Source: Sitta carolinensis (lineage: Eukaryota; Chordata; Aves; Passeriformes; Sittidae). From it: a DNA stretch of 64,000 nt. Location: assembly GCA_032173965.1 (NCBI GenBank), contig CM063284.1:103912410-103976409 (forward strand). Direction: 5' to 3'. Position numbers and translations under genes: made by a program. Below are positions 25,733 to 37,904 of this stretch, piece after piece (position 1 is the first letter of the stretch; each line of letters opens with the position of its first letter). The notes below the pieces were generated by a model. That model made no database searches. It saw only the letters and a program-made list of their open reading frames with translations, and was not told where the DNA came from.

Positions 25733-28700
25733 TTCTTAATTATTTGGCAAAAATTTGGGACTGTATCCTTCTAGCTGAAAATATGCACTGCCTAACATAG
25801 AAGAATGGAGATTGTATTAAATTTGGGAAATTTGTATGTGACTTCAAACCATGAAAATTATGTGTATGACTCACAAGAAAGAAAGCACACTGTGGAAAGA
25901 TTCTAAAGATGTTTGTACTGGGATACAAAACACTGTCAGCCATCTAAAACTAGTCCAATGTTGCCTTTTCTGACTTTTCTGAAATTTCATTGAATCTACA
26001 TGTTCTCTGATTAAGAACATTAAGAAGACAGTTCTAAACATACTGCCGCTTTTAATTAAAACATCCACAAGGGCATGTTATTAAAGTTCAATCTGAATGT
26101 AGTACCCTTTTTAAGCTCAACTTGCACTTGTGAGTTCTTCAAGATTGAAAGATACAAATGATGAATTTGGTTAGGAGGGCAGGGCCTTGACCACTGTAAA
26201 AGCCTCCTGTAGATAGCCAGTTTCTTTTCCAGCTGGAATATTTTTTGAATGAAGTTCAGATCAGCTGCAAACCACTTTTGATACAATGACTGATCTGTAT
26301 CCCTTATCGAGAGCTTAAGCAAGTGCAAGCTTGGCTAAAGCAACATGGTTTTGTTCCCAAAGCCACTCTGTTTTTCACTGATGATATTTATTTTTTTTTT
26401 GCCATTCTGTGTTGTGCCTTCGCTGAGTGTTTTTCTAGTTGTAGAAACTTCCCTATTATATTCTCTGCTGACAAAATGCTATTGCTAAAATAAATCATGG
26501 TCTTGCTGTTGCTAAGCTAGGGAGTACATTGAACTCAGTTTTGAAGACCTTTAACTTAGGAAGCTTAACATTGACAAAACTGTGTGTAACATACATTTGT
26601 CACAAAATTAATTGCTGTAATTGCTTCCTCATTGTAACTCTGGCTCATAATTTCTGCATGGGCTTATTTCAGCCCACCATCATCTAATAATGTAGGGCAA
26701 CTGGATGTCTGCAACACAGAAGGTAAAGGTGACATAAGCACACCTTTTTTTCTCTTTAGTTTGGCTACGTCACTGATTTTGTCTACTGACCTGCACCAAA
26801 CTGTTGAGTGGTAGTTTGTGCTATTGAACAGCAGACGTTTCAAAATATTGCAATTACAGGCTCTTGCTGTGACACTTGCAGGATGTAATTACAACTGCAA
26901 TGTATAAAATATTTGAAGTGAATTCCTAAGGATATTCTATACTAGGATATGTGTATGCCAAATTATGTTCAGAGCTGACAACACACCCACATTTGGGATC
27001 AATTTTCAGTGATATGCAATGCTCTGTTTTAAATACAAATAGCCAAGACAGACTTGACATTGATCTGCACCTTCAGTAACTCATAGAGGCTGTTAGAGAA
27101 GAAAATCTAAATGGAGCCTTCAGTGCAATATTCCTGTTTTAGAATAAGGTGTATTTTATCTACTGTTATTACCTACAGTATATCGAATAAAATACTACTC
27201 TGTCCAGAAACTGAAACCAAGCTGGTAAGTTGAAACAATCAATATGTAGGGGATATCTTAAAACCTAGATAAAGGGTTAGATTCAATTTCATTGACACCT
27301 AAGAGCTGAGGAAGGAAAATAAAGTGTACTTAAATTTTATTAAACAGAAATATTAGACATAACCTTGAGGAGAAGAAAACAGACCTAAGTGCATTTTTCA
27401 GTATAGACAGAATATCAGATGATCAGCTTGAAGAAAACTTGAAGAAAAGCAGTCAAAACTATGCATCTTTATGAGCTCAGAACACTTGGAAAACAGTTTT
27501 GTGCCATGAGATTTACATTAGAAGAAATGGGATGCATTCTGAACTTGCTGCTCTTATTGTCAGAAAAAAAATTGAATGCAACTTGGTCTTGCATGTCAGA
27601 TCCCTGAATAGAGTGCTAACAGCTAACATTTTTTTTCTAAAATGTCTCCAGTGAAAATGTGCTTAAACCTTTTTATCTGACCCTCAGCAACTGCAGGTTT
27701 GGCAGCTGTTGATAAATTCGATGTTCAAAAACCTCCATCAAAACAATGTATGGTAGGATAATTTGATATCTTGCTACTTATTTTCAGCTTAAATTATGAA
27801 TAAAGAAATAATCAGTCATTGAGCTTTTGCAGCCTTCCAAATGAACAGGTCTTACCAGAAGGACTCATCTTCATTTCAACAGACTTTAGATAACAATCAA
27901 GCAGATTTTAGTAAATTCTATCCCTAAATCATCAAAATTGATGATGAGTCAATAATCAAGACTTTTAAACAAGGAAGGTAACTTTGAAAGCACTTCTGTT
28001 GTTTATTCATAGACAATATAGAATGACTGTAGAACAGTGATATTGCTAACATGTAGTCTGTATTAACCAATTACTATTCCAGTTTTACACCTGTGAGTTA
28101 TTAACATCAATAAACCCTAAACTGCCTTTATATTATCTTTGTCAGTTTCTGAGTAGAAGTCACATCCCTTTCTGTTTTGGTCAGTAAAAGCAGATGAAAT
28201 GTTAATGTGGAAATTTTTAATATGTTGCTAGTGGTGCTTGTAAGCACTGTGTGGCTGAGTACACACATGTGTATCCTTTTATTAAAACCTACAACATCTT
28301 TTTCTTGTCTTTACCATGATAAGTAAAATACCTTTCAGCTTTAATTGTGAGTTTGGCATCTGATTATAATAAACTAATTAAAATGTTAAAATAATAATAC
28401 TTCTTGATGCACCTATAAATATTCTATATATGAAAATGGCAAAATAATGCTTTCACTGGATAATTCCTGCCATGCTTTTGTGAAACTGAAATTAATGAAT
28501 TAAATATGGTGTAAACCTTAGGATCATTATACATTGTATAAGTCACATTAAAAGCAACTGCCATCAAATAATCACTGAGCAACACTTAGTATGTGTTTCA
28601 ACTGCTTTAAAATTACTTCAAAAAACTTTTTTAAAAACCCTAACCTCTGAAAGAATGAGAGAAAGTGCATGTAGACTAGCTCCCTGAAGTACTTTTATTT

Positions 28701-29393
28701 AAGTATTTTTTGAAATCTATAGTAGTTTGTTCTGAGGACTTTGTTATTAGAACCACTGGAATCTATTGGAAGGCCACCCAATTGTTGTAAATCTCTATTC
28801 AGGAGAGAAGAATAAGAAAACTAATTTTGACTTGTTTGCAGAGAAATTTTCTTGTGCTGAATTGCCAGTGACACTCAGCTTATCAGGCTGTCAACCTCTG
28901 AAGCAAGGGAAAAGAGTATTAAAGCAGAATATATTGTCATTTTCAGATGAGATAGCATCAGCAACTTAGGCCAGTGTAGCTTTTGCATTTGAAAGTACAG
29001 AGCATAAATGACTTCTATCCCTTAATGTAATTTAAGTTATACTTTAAAAATTATTTTCAAATGGTCTTCTACCCTGGGCTTTTGATGGACCCAGTGGTCT
29101 AATTTCTTCAAGCTTCCTTTCAGCTGTACAGCTTGAGATACGAATACTGTTTACTGTGATTAGAAAACACCAAAGCATTGATTTTCTGTCTCAAATTCCT
29201 TTGCCAAACTGATTTAAATTATTAACAACCCCATTGGAGTCACAACTTAAATTGTTTCTTTAGCCTGCTTTTCTAATTTATCTGCTTCTTGAAGTAATAT
29301 TCCATTATCTTCATTAATTTTTAACACTTTTCCAATTCAATCAATACCTGATGTAAAATTTAACTGTCAGATTTGCTTTTTTAAAATTAAATT
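25733..29393. other. Unique AT-rich sequence, no gene seen
   Basis: No repeat family or exon recognised. Several TAATTA-type cores occur (for example around 26850-26900), but nothing beyond composition supports a regulatory role. Confidence 0.4.
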
Positions 29394-29416
29394 AAAAAAA
29401 AAAAAAAAAAAAAAAA
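29394..29416. repeat. Poly-A run, 23 A
   Basis: An uninterrupted A run preceded by an A/T-rich stretch. No coding retrocopy is visible directly upstream, so it is not obviously the tail of a processed pseudogene. Confidence 0.9.
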
Positions 29417-29494
29417 GCCTGAAAGGGAATCAGAAATCTCAACAAGATTGTACAATAATAAAAGCAGTAAATAATTTTTTCAGAGACCCTCAAA

Positions 29495-29548
29495 TGGGTG
29501 GATTTGGGATCCACCCAATAATGATCCCAATAATAATGGGATAATTAT
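29495..29548. other. Two adjacent inverted repeats (hairpins)
   Basis: The first is TGGGTGGAT, a 5-base loop, then ATCCACCCA: a perfect 9-bp stem at 29495-29503 and 29509-29517. The second begins at the very next base: a 12-bp stem with one mismatch at 29518-29529 and 29537-29548, with a 7-base loop. The stems are directly back to back. No coding frame or terminator context explains them. Confidence 0.8.
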
Positions 29549-31748
29549 TCCATTTTTAAAAGATCAATAAATTGAGAGACAGTCTTCACAGAGGATAAAT
29601 GTAGGAGCACAGGAAGGGTCACATAGGAACCTGGCACCTCAGCCCAGGATGAAAGGCAGTCTGTTTTCTCTGGAATGGACTAGCAGATAATACTAGAATA
29701 TCTTCATCTCTGCCCTTCAGGGCATTTCCATTCCAGGGAGAGTCAGAGGGGTACAGAGATTTCAGTTCTGTACTGCTATCAAAAGTATGCATAGTCTTAT
29801 ATTTTGTTTCATTTTTTCTCTGTAACTCTTGGCTTGGGAGCAGAATGTGGAAAATAAAGGTGAAACCATCTGTGGTAGCCTGCTAGTTTGATGTTTCTAT
29901 CTTTATTATATACCTTAATGCTGAAGCTGATTTAGCTCTTGCCCCAAAGGAGAGATTTTTGCCCTAACTTGCATTGGTTTTAAGCCAATTTATTTACCTT
30001 AATGAAGAACCTAAATACAGATACCTATTTTTGCTCTCTTCTTTTTGGTTTAGTACTAGCACATTTTCTTTCTAATGATACAAAGGTAACTTTAAGATGT
30101 CTAAGAGTCAGCTAATATATACAGCAATTGCAATTCCACCAGCTCATTCAGACTTTAAATAATAAAACTTTTGACACTATGCAGGACAGAGCCTAAGATT
30201 TGAAATGCTGTGGAGCTGGGTCTGAGAATTGCCCAGAAAATCTCAGATGTCCATAAATAGCAATTACTGTGGAAGTGTTTCATAGAGGTAGCTGTTTTTC
30301 AGTTTCTTTGACCAGATCCACAGGGAGAACAGAAAGATTAGCTTTGCCCCACACCTGCCTTTTAGTTTAAAACCAAGCCACACAAGAAAGAATCTCTGAT
30401 CTATGAGATATTGCACATATATGTTTTATTCTGGAGCAGTGGGGATAAGATTATTAAAAATGCATAAGTAGTGTATATATCTTTGGGGAGCTGACTAAAA
30501 GCAGAGAGGTAAGTGGAACAAAATGCTTCTTTTTGCATCTAAGAGTGAAAGGCGAGAATACAAATGCTGTGAACCTTTAATAAGGAAAGACAGACATCTG
30601 ATGGTCAAAAAGGATATTAACAGAGTACAGCAATCATCAGAATACAAATCTCAAAACAAATGACAGGACTTACTTGTTATCAGAATCTTAAGCCATGTTT
30701 TTGTTGTTTGACATATTCTGTAGGTTTTGCTTCTAATGCTTGCCACATTAAGTAACACTGTAAGTATAATACAGTACAAAGATAAAGACAACATATGTGT
30801 GTGTTGATATATATTTTCTGTCCCTGACTGCATTTTGGATTATAAATGAAGTCTCAAAAAAAACACAGTTTTAACAGAAAACACAGTTCTGCTAATCCAA
30901 AATGGGAAACTGAGACTTTGATTTCTCATTCTTGAATATATCCACTTCCAGATTATTCAAGCTGTAATAATTGTAATATATAATATAATTAAAGATTGCT
31001 TTCTCTCCCCTTGCCCCAAACGATATAAATAATAGATTTGTTTTGAAAATATGAGCATCCATATGGTATGGTTTGAAATAATGTTTTCAATGGAGTCAGT
31101 AACCTGTTACAGTCTAAGTCTGGCCATATGTAATTCCTCTTCAGTATCTGAAATTGTCTTCTCAGAAGGACATTTGGAAACTAAATAGGCTTTTCCATCT
31201 GTCTTGAGCTCAAGGGCTTTTACAGTTTTAAGGACAGCAAATAAATGCAAGGGATGTGTCTATGGAAAAAGAAGCAAAGCAGGGCTGGAGTTTTTGGTGT
31301 TCACAAAATTGCTGTAAATTGGAAGTGCCATGTAAACTGAGGGAACAAAAAAAATTAAAAAATTAAAAAAAAAATATTACAGTCTTCATCTAAAAAAAAA
31401 ATAAAATTCAGTACCTAATGCCTGTGGAAATGATACCTTCAAACACCTTTTCCCAGAAGACAGGGTCTAACAGCCATATGTGCAAGAAGGAGCTGCATGT
31501 ACAGATCACCCTATATGGCCTTATGTTCTTCTAAAGGGAGTTCATTCCTTTCAGTGAATACCTTAAAGTATTCCCAAGACTCATAATTTAATACCTAATG
31601 TAACTTAATCTTTTTACTAATATGTGTATTCCGTATAAGGCCAAAGTGTCATATATATAGTTAGGTACTGTCTTCCATATACATCATAGCTGACTTGAAA
31701 ATAGCCCTGGCCCTGGCCCAGAACTGTTCCTGTTGCATTTATTCTTTT
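29549..31748. other. Unique AT-rich sequence, no gene seen
   Basis: Nothing recognised. A-rich tracts occur at about 31345-31405. Confidence 0.4.
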
Positions 31749-31840
31749 GGGTTTGTTTGGGGGGTTTTTTGTTTGGTTTTTTGGGGGTTTTTTGTTGGTT
31801 TTTTGTTGTTGTTTTTGTTTTGTTTTGTTTTGGTTTTTTT
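31749..31840. repeat. G/T-only low-complexity stretch
   Basis: About 90 bases made almost only of G and T on the plus strand, with G runs of 3 to 6 separated by T runs. It breaks down into (GTTTT)n towards the right. A chance open frame here encodes only Phe, Gly, Val and similar residues, and is not a gene. Confidence 0.9.
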
Positions 31841-31931
31841 ATTCAAAAAGGACACAGATGCTACATAGATTACATGAGAGGGAGCATGAAGTCAATGGGG
31901 AATGTTTAATCTTAAAATTGGAATGGAAATT

Positions 31932-32033
31932 TAGAATAGAATAGAATAGAATAGAATAGAATAGAATAGAATAGAATAGAATAGAATAGAACAGAACCGA
32001 ATAGAACAGAATAGAACAGAATAGAATAGAATA
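31932..32033. repeat. (TAGAA)n microsatellite, about 20 copies
   Basis: A pentanucleotide array. The first ten or so copies are perfect. In the last third some copies carry C for T (acagaa) or C for A (accga). On the minus strand it keeps one frame open and reads as a repeated Ser-Ile-Leu-Phe-Tyr peptide, which explains the apparent open frame at 31839-32057. Pentamers of this type are common in birds. Confidence 0.95.
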
Positions 32034-35000
32034 CTTGTCCAACTTAAGCAGTGACATGCTCTTATTTATTTATTCATGAACTTCCAACAATTACTTAAGA
32101 GTACGTGCCATGTAGCATCTATGAATTAAGCCGCCTAAAGTTCCTAAGACTTAATTTGTTGGTCCAATACTCTGATTTCACACCAAAATATGACATTTAA
32201 AAATATGAAACTGCTGAACATCAGGCATGTTTCTTTAATTTTACATCAAGTAGCTAAATATGGTTTTGTTTCCTTCTATCTATCACTTACATGCTTATAT
32301 ATGGATACAGAACTTGATGTCTCTAAAGGCCATTTCAATGCCTTACAAATCCATCTTTCAAATAAAGGCTTTTAAAGTCTTCCTCAAGCCAATTTGGTCT
32401 ACTGTGATGGCTTTATCATTTAGCTCTTCATTGAATACCCTGCTTAATATCCCCTGTAAGAGACTTCCCCCAGTATTGTTCAAGATTCACCAACTCTTTC
32501 TCTTTCTGACTTTACAAATCACATTTCTGCTTCAGTGACACAGAGATGCTCCGTCAGCAATTTGGGGTGTTTGTTTACATTTTCTGTCTGGTCATTTTGT
32601 CATTTTCTGGTATCTGCAAGTAGAGCAATTCATATAAAAAATAAGCTATTTATAGGCATATTTTATACTACAAGATGCAGAGAAACCTGGAATGCATTGG
32701 CAAAGCTTAAGAAACACTGTATGGGTTAATTTGATATTTCTTACAATGTGTGATACATACCAAGAAGAATTTGAATTATGTGAGTTAGAGGAGCAGCAGT
32801 GTATGTTTTATTCCTCTTGGAAAAAATCCGTTTTTAAAGAAAAATGGGAATAATTTGGTTGTTTATTTGGAATATCAGTGACTCCTCTTCTGTAATAAGA
32901 ACTCTGTGCTTTCTGCACGTGGTTGTCAGGTGTTGTATTATACTTATCATTTACTGTATCGGTTGTGAGCAAAACTGATTTTATCCGTAATGATGTTTTA
33001 TCCATAATGATGTTAAATGTTTTCTAGCCAAATACTGAGTATGAAGAATTTAATTGTATCATTTGTGAGGCACTCTGTGAAGATCATATTACACAAGAGT
33101 ATTTTTAATCTGTATCAGCAAAACAGATGGACAGCTATACTGAAAATATTCTTCACTGTCCTTCTTTAAAAGTTGTTTCATCATTTATGCATCCCTTTTG
33201 CTCTCATAGTAGTGGTAAAACAAACTTTATCCCATTCTGAAAGCTCTGTAATGTCAAGACACATAAACTCTCAATTAGAACCACTTAACTAAAAATTAAT
33301 GTATTTCCAAAGCAAAGTGTTCACTGTACTCTTTATTTAATTTTTTTTCTCCCTTTTTTCTTATTCCCTTACCAGTTTCAAGTAATTACTGGTGATATTT
33401 ATGCTGGTGAAATCCATCATTTGGTGTTACTTTCCCACACATGGGAATTATTCATCCATCCATCAAAAGGTTTGCGTGGGTGATAACGATGTGCACAATA
33501 ACATTGAGCTGCAGTAGCTCTTTCCGTAGACTCTGACAAGTTCCCGGCTTACAAGTATTCATCACAGGCACTGAGTATTGTTTTCCAAAACTGCACAGAA
33601 CATTTTCTAAGCAGGGAATCTTTACAAGGAAACTCCGCTCGGGTAGATGGAGCTACTACACAAATTAGAGGCCGTGTTGCTTCTCAGCTTTCTCCTGCCA
33701 CTCTTCCTGCCTGCTCTGATAGTCTGTGCTCAGCGCTACTTACACACAACATTACAAATACATCCCAGCCAGATCCAAAGGAACAGAAGGCCTGCAGAAT
33801 CCATATGTGACGGAGCTCCATCGGGGTGTGGACTCTTCCAGTTGTGGCAATAATGAAAGCAGTATTACTCGTTTTCAGTTTTGGGCACTTTATTGCCAAA
33901 ATGACAAAACATCAAAACATGAGTTGAGGCTTTTTTCTTGTTCTTCAAGATATTTCCTGGGTGAAAAATCCTGGTAGGCAAATCTCCCAGTCTGTAAAAG
34001 TTTCTTTTGAGGCACTGCTGTTTCGAAGATTATCTCATTTGTATTGGTGAGGACTGATGCTGTCTGTGGAAGTACCAGTATAGGCAAGAATGTATTGCAG
34101 AACTTAAATGGGGTAAATAGCAAGTGGTAAGATGTGTTGCTTCAACTGTGAAGGGAATGACAACTAAGAAACTGCAAGATGCATATCAAGGAATGGCCCC
34201 TGTTTGGGGTTTTTTTTCCTTCCTCTTTACCTCTTGTTTTTAAGACTGGGTGAGTCTGGAAATTATAATTCATGTTACATAACTGTGACATACAGTTAAT
34301 TAATTTTTAGGAAATTAATCTAGGCTATGTGGGTAACAATGGTAGGACTGCTCTTTTCTTTCCTCTTGAATGTCTAAAGATCCTAGTCGCTCAAACAAAA
34401 GTTTATAGCAAACAATTCCTTTTATTTTTAGTTAGTGTTGCATCTCTCCATCATAGAAAGATTGCTACCATAGAGCCTTCTCATTAGGAAACATTGTTTG
34501 AAATGACTGCTCTAATATACAAGGGAGAGGCTTTAGACATCCTTTGGAAAAAGTGAAAGGAGCATAAAGGATTTAAATATTACATGCTGCCTAAATTGTC
34601 TATTTCGACGGGTAGAGAAATTGCCAAGGCATTATTATGACTAAATACAATTCATCTAAGTTTGTATTCCAGGGAAGAGCGAAACCTGAAAAACATCCTC
34701 AGTGATCAAAGCTGACAGCATGATAATTTTAATTCCAAAAACTGAGGCAGCCAGAGCAAGCACTGTAGGTGAACAAAAATGCTGCAACTTCTTCAAAAAA
34801 TGTTGAGTTTTAACTAGAGCACTTATTTGGTATTCCATTTAATGCATGAAGGAGACTACTTTCCTTTGTGTAACGCCTCAGTTGATAAAGATGAAGTTTA
34901 AGATTATCTTTGCAGGAATTAATTAATAAGATAAAAACACATTTTAGGCAAAACCTTTTATTGAGTCACGACTTTGAGGACAGTGAGCAAAATCCATAGA

Positions 35001-37886
35001 GTTATTACACAGTAGATTGTAGGACTGACACATCTTAATGCAAACAAATATGTTTGATTTGATTTTGGGGGGTGGTTGTTCTGTTTCAGTAGGTGAATCA
35101 GAGAAACACCAAAGAACCTGTCATTGACATGCTTCAAGAGCAGATTATAAGACCAAGAACTGCAATGTCCAGCATCAGTGTGAAGACTTCATGATTCAGT
35201 GGAAAGAGTGATGCTGTAGTGAGGTTGTTTCCCACCTCTGAAAGCCCTGTGTGAACACAAGTGCTATTAAACCAGTGTCAGCCAGTGTTGTATAGCCAGT
35301 TCAGTGAGGCTGTGTCAACCCAACCCAGCCAGTGTTTCAGCTTTTAAATTGCACTTCACAGTTTTTAGGTGTTTCACCAGCTCTTGACTCTTCAATTCTT
35401 ATGCAATCCCTTGACTGTTAGTGTCGCATGGATACAGAAGACTGAAATAGAGGAAAAAATTTAGATCCTAGTTTTTCATAATATCCATCTCCAGCTTCCT
35501 TAGATACCAATCTCTATCACAGATTAAGTATCAAAATCTAGATGTGAAGACAGATACTTCTGGAAATACCTGATCCATGTGCATTCTTTGAAGAAAAGAT
35601 ACATAAGAAATGTGGGTCCATGGATTTCTCCCTCAAGTCATTGTCGACTTAAAATCAACACCTGCTTTGTGCTCATTTGTCCCCCTTTGCCCCTTTCCTA
35701 ATATTTTTCTCGTTTCACTGGAGTGTTAATCTTCAGCACTGACCTGGAGAGGAATTCAGAGAATTTCCATGTTGCAGCAGCAAGGGATTTCTTGTAAAGA
35801 TGCCCCTTCTTCTAACAATTGCTTCAAAGCTACTTGTTGTCATCTTGTTTAAGTGTCTCCTAATGAAAACTGACAGTCTGGTCCTCTTAATCATTTAATG
35901 TCACATCAAATATCTGTAATTAAGGGAGAGGAAATGCTTACAGATGACGCATGTTTGAGGATTTTTTTTAACTTTGTGTAACTTAAAACCTAATTTGTTA
36001 CAGTATATGCTGAGTTTTCTGATGGAATGTTCTCTTCTTTATTTTAGGACTGACTACAATAATAAAGTACATTTCTGGTGCAATTAAATCTCTTTCTCAT
36101 TTCATTTTTTTAATCTGCCTCTTATTTCCCCCCTCTTTTTTCGTATTTAATCTTATGGTATATATCTGTATACTTAGTATGGATTTTTCACTTTCATTTC
36201 TCAAAATGTATGAAAAAATCTATGCAACTTTAAAGAACACTCATGAATTTTAATGAAATAGCTGCCAATATTTTGAATGTCTGAGGTGACATTTGAGTTA
36301 ATATTGCAAAATATGATGTTAAGTATCTGAAAACATTTTTTGGTTTCTCCTTCCCTTCACAAAAAAAGTCAGATACACGATCTGCAAAAAAAAAAGCGAA
36401 AAATACAGTTTCAGTATGTGAGTATGTGTTTTTTCAAACATCTCAACCTTGTATTGATAACTATTTATCAGCTTATTTAAAATACCCATATTCCTCTATC
36501 AGTCAGGCCTCTATTGTACATGCTACTGTAAAAACGGAGAGACTACAAATGCCTCTATAGCAAAGACCATACAATTTAGAAAATCAGAGCCTAGAGGCTA
36601 ATTCTTCACATTATAAAACATTACAGGATTTTGCATAAAGTAACAGAGTGCTTAATTCAAAACCGAGTGGTAATAGGGAATGCATGAGCATAACTTGCTC
36701 CCATCATTAATTTACTTGACAAAGATTTCTTTTCTTTTTCTTTTCCTTTAGAAATCAGTATAATTTTTATTTCAGAGACTTTCTTTATGCATTTATCATT
36801 TCCACAAACCACTTAGGATTTTGGGGTTTATTTCATGAAATATCAAATCTTACTTGGTCTTCTTCATTGACCTTTAGTTCCAATTTATATTCCTTACCAT
36901 AGTAAAGTTCATGAGAAAATTGTTTATTGAATCTGTGATAAACATTGCTTCATATCTTTTCAAAATGGTAATGGCTCCATGGAGTTTTAGTATTAAAAGA
37001 AAATAACATTACGGAAGAGAAGCACCAAAAAGTTCTTTCTCTTTTGGAGATTTATTCCAAATTGCACTTTCTTAGAAGGTTTGTTAGTTTCTCATATGTT
37101 GTAACCTTTGGATACTGTCATCTAGTATTTAGAGTTGAGAAGAAAATAGTTTCCTCTCATTCCTCTCATCAAAAAAAAAAAAAGGTTATTTGGTGAGAAA
37201 AATAATTTTAACAAAAAATCTACCCAAAGGATGTGTGAGGGTCCTCACCAAACATAAATCATCTTACTACATCAATATTTTGGTTTAGAGATAATTTTGC
37301 TAGTGATTTTTTAAAATACTAAAGCTAGAATTTGAGTTCAAATTTTCCTGAGAAAATGCATTTTGACATAATTTTCAGCTCACATTTTGTGCTGTGGCGA
37401 ATAACAATCCAAAAACTTGAATTTCCATAGGAAATGAGTAACTCATGCACAGCAGTAAGAACTTCCAGGGTGAAAAGACTATCTGTGAAATTTTAGTTTT
37501 ACCTTAGTCTCAGTTGTGTATGGTATCCTGCTAATCCTGCAGAAAATACTTCAGATTTAAATGAGTCGTGGTTGATCTACAAGGCAAAGCCAAGTATGTC
37601 TTCAGAAGCATGCTATTTCCTTTTCTTGTGGTATGGTATCTACACATTTATCATATGCAAAAGCAAGCTCTTTCTGCTGTTCATAGACTTGGAAATATCT
37701 CTTCTAAGCTCCACAAATAGTAACAGTGCATCTATTTAGCACAGAAGAAAGTGGGAGTATAATTAAGAGTATATGATAGCATTAAAGGAGGAAAAATCTA
37801 GGCTGAGCATTAGGAAAATCGTTCTAATGTCACATCCAGTAGACAGGTAGCAATCTAGGATAAAGAGGCTGAAATGCCTTTATCTT

Positions 37887-37904
37887 TTTTTTTTTTTTTT
37901 TTTT
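37887..37904. repeat. Poly-T run
   Basis: About 18 consecutive T residues followed by AATTTCC. No element is attached to it. Confidence 0.8.

Noticed and set aside
31747..32057. Open frames on both strands across 31.7-32.1 kb
   Set aside because: They are translations of the G/T-rich stretch and of the TAGAA microsatellite.
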